Source: Treponema sp.
Lineage (GTDB): Bacteria; Spirochaetota; Spirochaetia; Treponematales; Treponemataceae
Direction of reading: 5' to 3'
Length of the DNA: 43,471 bases
NCBI GenBank assembly: GCA_017619795.1
Contig: JAFZRP010000052.1
Location: 1-43,471 of the forward strand
The notes beneath the pieces were generated by a model. That model did not search any database. It had not been told where the DNA came from and worked only from the letters and a program-made list of their open reading frames with translations. A program made the translations under genes and the position numbers. Below, in pieces: positions 16,693 through 24,698 of the stretch. Each line of letters starts with the position of its first letter. The stretch's first letter is position 1.

Positions 16693-16719
16693 ATTGTCGA
16701 GTCAAGCCCGACAATGACA
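16691..16719 (-). repeat. Palindrome family copy, inverted orientation
   Basis: Read on the minus strand it begins TGTCATTGTCGGG, has loop CTTGA, and closes with a complementary arm ending in AATCT; there is one stem mismatch. It overlaps the stop of the dehydrogenase gene and faces the copy at 16797. The two together could stop transcription from both sides of this convergent junction. Confidence 0.65.
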
Positions 16720-16725
16720 CAAAAC

Positions 16726-16797
16726 GTCATTCATAAATTAACACTTAATTGTCATTCATAAATTAACACTTAATTGTCATTCATAAATTGACACCAT
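16726..16797. repeat. Three tandem ~25-bp repeats
   Basis: Units start at 16726, 16751 and 16776. The first two are identical 25-mers beginning GTCATTCATAAATTAACACT. The third is 22 bp with two changes near its end. Each begins with GTCATT, the same bases that start the palindromes on both sides. There are no spacers, so this is not a CRISPR array. Confidence 0.85.
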
Positions 16798-16825
16798 GTC
16801 ATTCTCCGGCTTGACCGGAGAATCT
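16797..16825. repeat. Palindrome family copy next to the GH43 stop
   Basis: Stem ATTCTCCGG (16801-16809) pairs perfectly with CCGGAGAAT (16815-16823) around loop CTTGA, with TGTC before and CT after. It abuts the GH43 stop codon at 16826. The stem bases differ from the fumC copy at several positions, but every change is matched on the other arm. Confidence 0.75.
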
Positions 16826-18259
16826 CTAATCAAACGCAAATCTATCAAACTCGCAAAGAGCTTTGTCTGAATCAGAGCGGAACTCAAAGTATACCGCGTG
16901 CTTTCCAATAACACCGTCACACAGCGGAATTGATATTTCAGTCTGTCCTGCTTTTACACAACCTTCTGCAATCACCTTACCTTTGTAATCATCAACTCTT
17001 ACTTTCAATTCAAAATCACTTGAAACATTATTCAGGAAAACTGTTACTGATTTTGGAGAATTGTTGCCAAACTGCAGATAGCGGAAACCGACAGTAAGAC
17101 CAGTTGTAACATTAGCTACAGGTGCGCTGACATCATCACGCTTATCGTAAACTGCCTTAATAAATGCCCTTTCTTTACCACCGTAAATATGACACGCATA
17201 ACCGGCAGAAATCATCTTGTAAGCATCAAGACCGTTTATATGGGCTCCCTGCGAAGTCATTTCTACAGGACAAGAAGCAACAGGTTCACCATCCTTATAA
17301 GTGATTTTGCCAATAAATACGCGGCCATTTTTATCAATAGCTACATCAACCGGCTCAAGCATTGCCTGGCGAGAAAACTCGTTTGTTCCAGTCTGACGGT
17401 GATAGAAAATATACCACTTGCCGTTTATTTCCATAAGGCTTCCGTGGTTGTTGCCCCACTGGTAGGTCATAATTCCATTTCCATCACTGCCCTTTATAAT
17501 TTCACCGCCGTTAAAGCTTATGTCGCCGCCATCAGTATAACCTTCGAGCGGCTTATCACTCTGTTTGTACGATAAAAAGCCGTTGCAGTCTTCGTAAACA
17601 CCAAGCTCAGGCACATGACTGTTGCAGCGTTTTGAATAAACGTAAATATATTTGCCGTTGATTTTTCTTGGAGATGACGCTTCAAAAAAGCAGTCCTTCA
17701 AATCCTCGTGACCATCGTTTTTGTCTGCCCAAGGTGCATCGCAGTGGCCAATAGGATGATCGTGGAAAGTTCCCTTTTTGATTGTGGCCATATCATCATT
17801 AAGTTCGGCACAACAGCTGTGACAAAAGCCCCAGAACGCATAAACACGGCCATCATCATCAACAAGAACACCAGGATCAAAGCCAAGCTCAGTAAGCTTA
17901 GGATTTGTAAACGGACCAGCCGGATTTTTACTTGAAGCAACTACAACTCTTGAACCGCGAGCCTCTGCCGCATACATATAAAAGGTATCGCCCTTCTGAA
18001 CAACATCCGGAGCAAAAAGCACGCTCTTATCTGCTGCTTCATAGCAAACACCGTGATAAGTCCAGTTTGTTAAATCATCAACTGGAGCACTCCACACAAC
18101 CTGATCTGTACCGCAATATTCAGTTTTTAAGGTATCGTGAGAACCGTAAACATAAACTCGCTTTTCGCCATTGTATTCAAATACACGAGGCTCACCGTCA
18201 GGAACATGCTCCCAAAGCGGCATATATGGGTTTGCACCCTTGATATATTCTTTTGCCAT
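16826..18259 (-). CDS. GH43 family glycosidase (beta-xylosidase / arabinofuranosidase type)
   Basis: A 477-residue glycosidase with a five-bladed propeller domain (about 1-320). The three conserved acids are visible: D21 in HVPDGEPRVF (general base), D85 in FAPDVVQ (pKa modulator) and E193 in FFEASSPRKI (general acid). The C-terminal 140 residues look like an all-beta carbohydrate-binding (CBM6-like) domain. No signal peptide is seen, so it acts in the cytoplasm on imported oligosaccharides. It starts 3 bp after the GH31 stop and is certainly co-transcribed with it. GH43 covers xylosides and arabinosides; the exact substrate is not decidable here. Confidence 0.85.
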   Translation of the reverse strand: MAKEYIKGANPYMPLWEHVPDGEPRVFEYNGEKRVYVYGSHDTLKTEYCGTDQVVWSAPVDDLTNWTYHGVCYEAADKSVLFAPDVVQKGDTFYMYAAEARGSRVVVASSKNPAGPFTNPKLTELGFDPGVLVDDDGRVYAFWGFCHSCCAELNDDMATIKKGTFHDHPIGHCDAPWADKNDGHEDLKDCFFEASSPRKINGKYIYVYSKRCNSHVPELGVYEDCNGFLSYKQSDKPLEGYTDGGDISFNGGEIIKGSDGNGIMTYQWGNNHGSLMEINGKWYIFYHRQTGTNEFSRQAMLEPVDVAIDKNGRVFIGKITYKDGEPVASCPVEMTSQGAHINGLDAYKMISAGYACHIYGGKERAFIKAVYDKRDDVSAPVANVTTGLTVGFRYLQFGNNSPKSVTVFLNNVSSDFELKVRVDDYKGKVIAEGCVKAGQTEISIPLCDGVIGKHAVYFEFRSDSDKALCEFDRFAFD

Positions 18260-18262
18260 AAA

Positions 18263-20251
18263 CTACTTCCTTACAAAAACCGGGATAGAATCTATTGGAG
18301 CGGCAACTGTAACGTATTTTCCGCCTTCTACCATTTCTTTTGTTTTAAAGTTTTCCCAGCTTCCCTTTGGCAGATAAACAAGGCGCTCTTTAGCACCAGC
18401 TTTTAATACAGGAGCAACAAGATAGTCGTGACCAAACATATACTGGTCCTTTAGTTCCCAGCAGATTTCATCTTCAGGGAACTCGTAGAACATAGTTCTC
18501 ATTACAGGACTACCATTTTCGCTTGCTTCCTTCATCAGCTTAGAAATATAAGGCTTGAAGGCTTCGCGGAGCTTAATCTGAGCTGTCATAATCTTCTGAG
18601 CTTCTTCGCCATAAGACCAGATTTCGTTTGGCTGACCTGTGTAAAGGTAACCGCCGCCATAACCGCGCTGTGGATCTTTATCCAGTGGCGGAATATCGTG
18701 AGGATCGCGGTCACCGTGAAGTCTGAGCACTGGAGTAAATACAGCAAACTCAAACCAGCGCAAAAGCAGTTCAACAAAGGCTGGATCCTTAGGATTTCCA
18801 AACATAAAACCGCCGATATCGGTTGTCCACCAAGGAATACCGGCAAGTCCCATACTCAAGCCTTCTGAAACAGAATCGCTGAGACATTCCCAGGTTGACT
18901 GAACATCACCATTCCAGAGCACCTGACTGTACTTCTGGCTACCAACCCAGGCACATCGTTCAAGATTTATAAAATCTTTTCGTCCATCAGCCTTCATACC
19001 GTCATAGAAAGCCTTGCTGTACATAAGCGGATAGATATTGCTGCAGGAAAGCGCAGTTCCCAGCTGATATCTGTAGTTTGAATAATCATAAACATTGTAA
19101 TCAGGCTCAGCATTATCAAGCCAGAACATATCAATTCCATAATCTCCGTAATTTTTCTTACAGATATTCCACAGGTATTCGCGTGCTTCAGGATTTGTAA
19201 CATCGATTGTAAGACAGTCGCCCATAAAATCATAAGTCTGATTTGTACCGTGTTCTGTGCGAACAAGGAAGCCCTTATCCTGCATTTCGTAGAAGTGAGA
19301 GCTCTTTTTATCAACACTTGGCCAGACAGAAACCATAACCTTTGTTCCCATTGCGTGGAGCTCGTCGCACATTGCCTTAGGATCAGGCCAGTATTCTGGG
19401 TCAAAGCACCAGTCTCCCTGACGAGGCCAGTGGAAAAAGTCGATTACTATAACATCCAGATGGATTCCAAGCTCCTTGTATTTGCGGGCAACAGTAAGAA
19501 CCTCTTCCTGAGTGCGGTAACGGAGCTTACACTGCCAGAAGCCAAGATAATTGTCCGGCATAACTGGAGCACGTCCAACTGCAGCTGTATAGTTTTCAAC
19601 TATTTTTGCAGGAGTATCACCTACTGTAATCCAGTAATCCATTTCTTTTGTACTCTCTGCAACCCATTCTGTGATGTTTTTTGCAAAGTTTACGTGACCA
19701 ACAGCAGGATTGTTCCACAAAAAACCATAGCCAAGAGAAGAAACTGCAAACGGAATTGAAATCTGTGAGTTTCTCTGTGCAAGCTCAAGGAAGCAGCCCT
19801 TAAGATTAAGATAAGGAATCTGATACTGTCCCATACCGTAGATTTTTTCTTCGTCATTAGGCTCAAAACGAATGGTAAGCTTGTAGTCACCGCCGATTAT
19901 GCCGCGGTACTCACGGGCAACAATCTTTGTACAGCAGGAGCGTTTTGTTGCAGACGGATCATATGAGCGGAAATATTCGTGAATAATCTCTTTATCATCT
20001 TTATAAAATGACAGTACACCGTTATTGTTCAGCTTTGCTGTAATCCGGCCGTTTGATATTTGTCCGCCTTGTTCTGTAATAGTTACTTTTGCAGTACCGT
20101 GATTTATTTTTTCGGTAAGTGCCCAGTCTCTGTCTATAAATGCTGGGTCAAGAGTTGAACGTACTCGCAGGGAATCCTTGCCCCACGGTTCAATCATAAG
20201 AGTTTCGTTTCCTTTTTTGAAAACCAAAACGTTTTTTCCTTCTAAAAACAT
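18263..20251 (-). CDS. GH31 family glycosidase, alpha-xylosidase (YicI-like)
   Basis: A 662-residue enzyme of the retaining GH31 family. Using the Met at 20251, the nucleophile is D379 in FWLDNAEPDY and the acid/base is D478 in WWTTDIGGF. VIDFFHWPRQGDWCFDPEYW and RLHGDRDPHD also fit the family. The nearer ATG (20251) is chosen over 20260 because AGG directly abuts the upstream ATG, while its distance to 20251 is suitable for a ribosome site. No signal peptide, so cytoplasmic. Pairing with GH43 suggests breakdown of imported xylan, arabinoxylan or xyloglucan fragments. Alpha-glucosidase activity is the main alternative. Confidence 0.85.
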   Translation of the reverse strand: MFLEGKNVLVFKKGNETLMIEPWGKDSLRVRSTLDPAFIDRDWALTEKINHGTAKVTITEQGGQISNGRITAKLNNNGVLSFYKDDKEIIHEYFRSYDPSATKRSCCTKIVAREYRGIIGGDYKLTIRFEPNDEEKIYGMGQYQIPYLNLKGCFLELAQRNSQISIPFAVSSLGYGFLWNNPAVGHVNFAKNITEWVAESTKEMDYWITVGDTPAKIVENYTAAVGRAPVMPDNYLGFWQCKLRYRTQEEVLTVARKYKELGIHLDVIVIDFFHWPRQGDWCFDPEYWPDPKAMCDELHAMGTKVMVSVWPSVDKKSSHFYEMQDKGFLVRTEHGTNQTYDFMGDCLTIDVTNPEAREYLWNICKKNYGDYGIDMFWLDNAEPDYNVYDYSNYRYQLGTALSCSNIYPLMYSKAFYDGMKADGRKDFINLERCAWVGSQKYSQVLWNGDVQSTWECLSDSVSEGLSMGLAGIPWWTTDIGGFMFGNPKDPAFVELLLRWFEFAVFTPVLRLHGDRDPHDIPPLDKDPQRGYGGGYLYTGQPNEIWSYGEEAQKIMTAQIKLREAFKPYISKLMKEASENGSPVMRTMFYEFPEDEICWELKDQYMFGHDYLVAPVLKAGAKERLVYLPKGSWENFKTKEMVEGGKYVTVAAPIDSIPVFVRK

Positions 20252-20282
20252 AGCTACCATCCTAAGTTTTGTAATTACTAAT

Positions 20283-20310
20283 TGTCATTTTCGCACTTGA
20301 TGCGACAATC
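20283..20310. repeat. Palindrome family copy upstream of the GH31 gene
   Basis: TGTCATTTTCGCA, loop CTTGA, then TGCGACAATC, with one mismatch in the stem. It lies in the divergent region 32 bp before the GH31 start, not after any gene, so it cannot be a terminator for a neighbouring gene. In the GH31 transcript it would be part of the leader. Confidence 0.65.
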
Positions 20311-20455
20311 AATAATATCACATTTTTAAGTATTTTTAACTAGGAAAATTAAAGTTAAATACTGTAAAAAACTATACAAAATAAAAAACTTGCATACCAA
20401 TTATTCTGCTATTAAAATATTTTTTATAGATTATTAGGGAATTACGGGAGCTTTT

Positions 20456-21772
20456 ATGGGAAAGACGATTGCACAGAAGATTTTTGAATCGCATATAATT
20501 GATGAACCCTTTGTTGGAACTTATGTTATTCGGCTTGATAAGGTTTTCTGCCACGAAATTACAACACCGATTGCAATAAATGATTTACAGGCCCGTGGAC
20601 TTGATTCTGTGTTTGATTCTTCCAAAATAAAAGCTGTAATTGACCATGTAACTCCCGCAAAAGATTCTAAAACAGCCCTTCAGGGCAAAATAATGCGCGA
20701 TTGGGCTAAAAGAAACTGCATTAAAGACTTTTATGATATTGGCAGCAATGGTGTTTGCCATGCCCTTTTCCCGGAAAAAGGCTTTGTTCGTCCGGGGCAG
20801 ACAATCATTATGGGCGATTCCCACACTTGTACTCACGGTGCCTTCGGCGCTTTTGCTGCTGGTGTTGGTACAACAGACCTTGAAGTTGGCATTCTGAAAG
20901 GCGTTTGTGCTATGAAAATGCCGGAAACTATTAAGATTGAGCTTACCGGAACACTGCCAAAAGGAGTTTACGCTAAGGATGTTATCCTTTTCATAATCAG
21001 CAAGTTGGGAACAAACGGTGCTACAGACTGTGTTTTAGAGTTTACAGGTCCTGTTGTGGAAGCTTTTGATATGGAAGAACGGATGACGCTGTGCAACATG
21101 GCGGTAGAAGCCGGTGCAACGAGCGGAATCTGCTATCCTGACATAAAAACAGCGGAATATTTGTGGAACTTTATTAAAAAGGATGATGATAAAGATTCAA
21201 TTTCTGCAGATTCCACGGAAGTTCGCTATGAATCAATTCAATCTGCCGTAGAAAACTGGAAATCTCTCTGGTCTGATAATGATGCAGTATATAAATCTAT
21301 ACACACTTACAACTTATCTGAACTTACCCCGCTCTGTACTTACGGAAATAAACCGGATTTAGTAAAGCCTGCTGTAGAAATGAGCGACGTAAAAGTTGAC
21401 CAAGTATACATTGGTTCCTGCACAAACGGACGACTTTCTGATTTACGAATTGCAGCTGAAATCTTAAAAGGAAAACATATTGCTGAAGGCGTTAGAGGAA
21501 TTGTTTCCCCTGCTACGACAAGTATTTATAAAGAAGCTTTAAAGGAAGGAATAATAGATATTTTCTTAGATGCAGGCTTTTGTGTTACTAACCCAACCTG
21601 CGGGGCTTGTCTTGGTATGAGTAACGGTGTTTTAGCTGCCGGCGAAGTCTGCGCTTCCACCACAAACAGAAACTTTAATGGCCGTATGGGAAAAGGTGGA
21701 CAAATCCATTTAATGAGCCCTTCAACAGCGGCTTACACCGCAATAAAGGGCTACATTGCAACTGGCAATTAA
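20456..21772 (+). CDS. 3-isopropylmalate / homoaconitate dehydratase-type large subunit
   Basis: A 438-residue member of the aconitase superfamily, LeuC/HacA-type large subunit, which isomerises hydroxy-tricarboxylates or methylmalates through a 4Fe-4S cluster. The cluster cysteines are in YIGSCTNGRLSD and PTCGACLGM. The substrate loop GDSHTCTHGAFGAFA is intact. These enzymes need a separate small swivel subunit (LeuD-type) of about 165 residues. No such gene is adjacent: the next gene is convergent. The function, leucine or 2-oxobutyrate/citramalate pathway or another hydratase, therefore stays open. RBS GGGAG lies 6 bp upstream of ATG. Confidence 0.85.
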   Translation: MGKTIAQKIFESHIIDEPFVGTYVIRLDKVFCHEITTPIAINDLQARGLDSVFDSSKIKAVIDHVTPAKDSKTALQGKIMRDWAKRNCIKDFYDIGSNGVCHALFPEKGFVRPGQTIIMGDSHTCTHGAFGAFAAGVGTTDLEVGILKGVCAMKMPETIKIELTGTLPKGVYAKDVILFIISKLGTNGATDCVLEFTGPVVEAFDMEERMTLCNMAVEAGATSGICYPDIKTAEYLWNFIKKDDDKDSISADSTEVRYESIQSAVENWKSLWSDNDAVYKSIHTYNLSELTPLCTYGNKPDLVKPAVEMSDVKVDQVYIGSCTNGRLSDLRIAAEILKGKHIAEGVRGIVSPATTSIYKEALKEGIIDIFLDAGFCVTNPTCGACLGMSNGVLAAGEVCASTTNRNFNGRMGKGGQIHLMSPSTAAYTAIKGYIATGN

Positions 21773-21794
21773 GTTGACCTGTCACACAGTACCC

Positions 21795-21867
21795 CCAGTT
21801 TTGCTATGCAAAACTGGAGATGAAAGCAGTTGAAGGCTGCACTTAAATTAAGTGGACAGCTTTCATC
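21795..21867. repeat. Cluster of three palindromes between leuC-like gene and oppA-like gene
   Basis: First, CCAGTTTTGC (21795-21804) and GCAAAACTGG (21808-21817) form a 10-bp perfect stem with a 3-base loop. Second, GATGAAAGC (21819-21827) pairs with GCTTTCATC (21859-21867). Third, nested inside, CACTTAA (21840-21846) pairs with TTAAGTG (21848-21854). The first could end the leuC-like transcript, though no T-run follows on either strand. The second arm overlaps the stop codon of the oppA-like gene. Confidence 0.65.
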
Positions 21868-23623
21868 AGCGGCCAAACTGACAGTCGTTATTACCAGAGG
21901 TTGTTGTCCACATTTCAAGCATGTTGATTGGGTCATTAAAGTCAGCAATCCAGCCTTCGCGGGCAATGTCAAAGTTACCGTTCTTTCTTTCCTCAAGGAA
22001 AACGTTCCAGTCCTGAACCTGAATTGTCATCTTAATGCCAACTGCAGAGAAATCCTGCTGCATTGATTCAGCAACTGCAATGTGTCCTGAGTTTTCATTT
22101 GTAAGATATTCAATAACAATTGGAGTTTCAGAAGAAAGCTTTCCGTCTGAACCGAACTTAAAGCCGGCAGCCATAAGCATTTCTCTTGCCTTAGCAATTG
22201 TCTGCTCCTGATTCTTATTGATTGCGCTTGTATCAAAGTAACCCTGATTTACAGCATCAGACTTAAATACTCCGCCGTTACCGTCAGCCATTCCAAGAGG
22301 AATAAAGGCATTTGCAGCAACCTGTCCTGTCTGTCCAATATTTTCTACAATGTATTCACGGTCGATAAGCAGAGAGAATGCCTGGCGCATACAAGCAGCC
22401 TGTTCTGGTGTTTTACCGTCAAAAAGCTTGCTCTTTGCGTTGAAAGCTACGTAATAAGTTCCAAGCTCATCAACGATATAGAACTCAGAGTTCTTAGTTT
22501 CAAGAAGCTTTTCAATTTCGTCTGTTGGAAGAGAGTCAGCAAAGTCAAGGTTTCCAGCATTGTAAGCAGCAAAGATTGCTGTATCATCTGCTGAAAGCAT
22601 AAACTCAAGCTTTTCAACTGTAACGTTTGCAGCATCGTACCAGTAAGGATTCTTTTCGTAAGTCATAGAAACATCATGCTTCCAGCCTGTACAAACATAA
22701 GCACCGTTACTTACAAAGCCGGCATCTGTACACCATGCGCCAGGAGCATCCTTTGTAGAATGAGCTTCTACGTATTTCTTGCAAACTGGATAGAAGGTTG
22801 GGAATGCCATTAAATCTTCAATGTAAGCACAAGGAGCAGAAAGAACAAACTTAAGTGTTGTTGCGTTTACAGCCTTTACATTAATGTTTCCATCATCATA
22901 GCCGTCAAAGCCAGAGAACATATATTCATAGTCAGCAGCTGTATCTGGAGCAACTGCACGCTTCCAGGAATATTCAAAATCTGCAGCTGTAAGAGCAGAT
23001 CCGTCAGACCATTTAAGACCTTTTTTCAAAGTAACTGTATAAGTCAAACCATCATCAGAAACTGTATAGCCTTCTGCACAAGCTGGAACTGTAACACCCT
23101 TATCATTGTATGTATAAAGTCCAGAGAAGGTATTTGCAGCAAGACAAGCACCGTCTACAGATGAGTTCAAAGCTGGATCAAGATAATCTGGCTCAGAAGC
23201 AAGATTGATTCTAAGAGTCTTTGCACCATTGCTCATTTTTGCATACATAAAGAACTTTGTTGCAAAAGCATTTGAATAGATTCCGCTTACGTAAGATTTC
23301 TGCATGTAAACATCATTGTAGTAATACAAAGGAATTACGCAGTAATTTGACATAAGGATATCTTCTGCTTCGTGCATTTTCTTTGTTCGTTCAGCATAAT
23401 TTGTTTCTGATTTGATTTCCTTAATAAGATTGTCGTACTTTGACCATCCTTTTACAGGGTCAATAAAAGCCTTGCTTACAAGCTTAGAAGCATCTGGAAC
23501 ACCTGCAGACAAGGTTGCTTCTGTTTTCTGATTTGCAGAAGACTGATTTGTAGCCTTTTTGTTACAGCCAGGCAACAAAAGACATAAAAGTGCCAATCCA
23601 AGCACAAAAAGTGATTTTTTCAT
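21866..23623 (-). CDS. Oligopeptide-binding lipoprotein (OppA-like), circularly permuted
   Basis: A 585-residue substrate-binding lipoprotein of the OppA/DppA family; it would bind peptides outside the inner membrane and hand them to OppBC. Start at 23623 is chosen for the AGGAG at 23631-23635 and the signal peptide with lipobox LLPGC (Cys20). Residues about 41-132 (KYDNLIKEI, MHEAEDILMSNYCVIPLYYY, SYVSGIYSNAF) correspond to the C-terminal end of normal OppA proteins. The true N-lobe follows (TLRINLASEPDYLDPALNSS). The protein stops after LEMWTTTSGNNDCQFGR, just where the displaced block should continue. It is the last gene of the opp operon, 100 bp after oppF. Confidence 0.8.
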   Translation of the reverse strand: MKKSLFVLGLALLCLLLPGCNKKATNQSSANQKTEATLSAGVPDASKLVSKAFIDPVKGWSKYDNLIKEIKSETNYAERTKKMHEAEDILMSNYCVIPLYYYNDVYMQKSYVSGIYSNAFATKFFMYAKMSNGAKTLRINLASEPDYLDPALNSSVDGACLAANTFSGLYTYNDKGVTVPACAEGYTVSDDGLTYTVTLKKGLKWSDGSALTAADFEYSWKRAVAPDTAADYEYMFSGFDGYDDGNINVKAVNATTLKFVLSAPCAYIEDLMAFPTFYPVCKKYVEAHSTKDAPGAWCTDAGFVSNGAYVCTGWKHDVSMTYEKNPYWYDAANVTVEKLEFMLSADDTAIFAAYNAGNLDFADSLPTDEIEKLLETKNSEFYIVDELGTYYVAFNAKSKLFDGKTPEQAACMRQAFSLLIDREYIVENIGQTGQVAANAFIPLGMADGNGGVFKSDAVNQGYFDTSAINKNQEQTIAKAREMLMAAGFKFGSDGKLSSETPIVIEYLTNENSGHIAVAESMQQDFSAVGIKMTIQVQDWNVFLEERKNGNFDIAREGWIADFNDPINMLEMWTTTSGNNDCQFGR

Positions 23624-23723
23624 AAATATTCTCCTAAAAAAATCATTTTTATAAATATAAAGTTCGCTACGCAAACTTAGTAAAATAAAAACAGAAAAAA
23701 ACTGCCTTTATCTTATTTCCATG

Positions 23724-24698
23724 TTATTTATTATGACAGGCAGCAAAATGTCCGTTACCTCTGTCTGTAAGCTCCGGCATTTCGTTCTTACATTTTTCGG
23801 TAGCGTATTTGCACCTTGTCCTGAATGGACATCCCTCCGGCATAGAAAGCGGACTTGGAACATCTCCTTCAAGCACAATCCTCTTTCTGCTTCGCTCAAT
23901 CTTCGGATCTGGAATTGGAACTGCAGAAAGCAGACTTATTGAATACGGATGAATCGGGTTTTCGCAAAGCTCATCAGCCTGTGCAACCTCAACAATTTTT
24001 CCAAGATACATTACCGCAATTCGGTTTGAAATATGCTGAACAACAAGCAGATCGTGTGCAATAAAAAGATAAGCAATTCCAAGCTTTTCCTGAAGCTCTT
24101 CAAACATATTTATAATCTGAGCCTGAATTGAAACATCAAGTGCTGAAACAGGTTCATCGCAGACAATAAAGTCAGGATTTACAGACAAAGCTCTTGCAAT
24201 ACCAATTCTCTGGCGCTGTCCGCCGGAAAACTCATGGGCATATCTTGTGGCGTGCTCAGAATTAAGTCCTACAAGTTCCATAAGGTTAAGGATTTTTTCA
24301 CGCCTCTCGCTTTTTGTGCTGTAAAGATGATGAACATCGAGTGGTTCGCCTATAATATCTTCTACTGTCATTCGAGGATTAAGTGAAGAATACGGATCCT
24401 GGAAAACCATCTGCATTTTTTTGCGCATTTCGTTTATGTTCTTATCTGTAACTTCTTGTCCTTCAAAAATAACCTTACCGTCTGTCGGCTTGTAAAGATG
24501 CATAAGTGTTCTTCCAACTGTAGTTTTACCGCAGCCAGACTCACCTACCAGTCCCAAAGTTTCGCCTTTATTTATTGAAAAAGAAACTCCGTCCACAGCC
24601 TTTAATGTAAGATTCTTAAAGCCTGAACGAACAGGGAAATATTTTTTAAGATTCTGAACTTCCAGGATTGTATTCGTAGTTGTCTGTATATCGCTCAT
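23724..24698 (-). CDS. oppF: Oligopeptide ABC transporter ATP-binding protein OppF
   Basis: A 324-residue cytoplasmic ATPase subunit that pairs with OppD to drive peptide import. Walker A is [12 protein letters not shown] (49-60), the signature is [15 protein letters not shown], and Walker B is [12 protein letters not shown]. The C-terminal oligopeptide-type extension ([15 protein letters not shown]) identifies it as an Opp/Dpp member. Its ATG overlaps the oppD stop (ATGA). All catalytic motifs are intact. Confidence 0.95.
   Translation of the reverse strand: MSDIQTTTNTILEVQNLKKYFPVRSGFKNLTLKAVDGVSFSINKGETLGLVGESGCGKTTVGRTLMHLYKPTDGKVIFEGQEVTDKNINEMRKKMQMVFQDPYSSLNPRMTVEDIIGEPLDVHHLYSTKSERREKILNLMELVGLNSEHATRYAHEFSGGQRQRIGIARALSVNPDFIVCDEPVSALDVSIQAQIINMFEELQEKLGIAYLFIAHDLLVVQHISNRIAVMYLGKIVEVAQADELCENPIHPYSISLLSAVPIPDPKIERSRKRIVLEGDVPSPLSMPEGCPFRTRCKYATEKCKNEMPELTDRGNGHFAACHNK

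Noticed and set aside
16726..16797. Possible CRISPR array
   Set aside because: The repeats are directly adjacent with no spacers, only three units, and no cas genes are present.
19250..19759. A 169-codon plus-strand ORF inside the GH31 gene
   Set aside because: It is antisense to a gene with complete GH31 motifs, has a composition rich in Arg, Cys and His, and no ribosome site.
21769..21996. A 75-codon minus-strand ORF overlapping the end of the oppA-like gene in another frame
   Set aside because: I checked it as a possible frameshifted continuation of the binding protein. It shows no resemblance to the missing C-terminal block.
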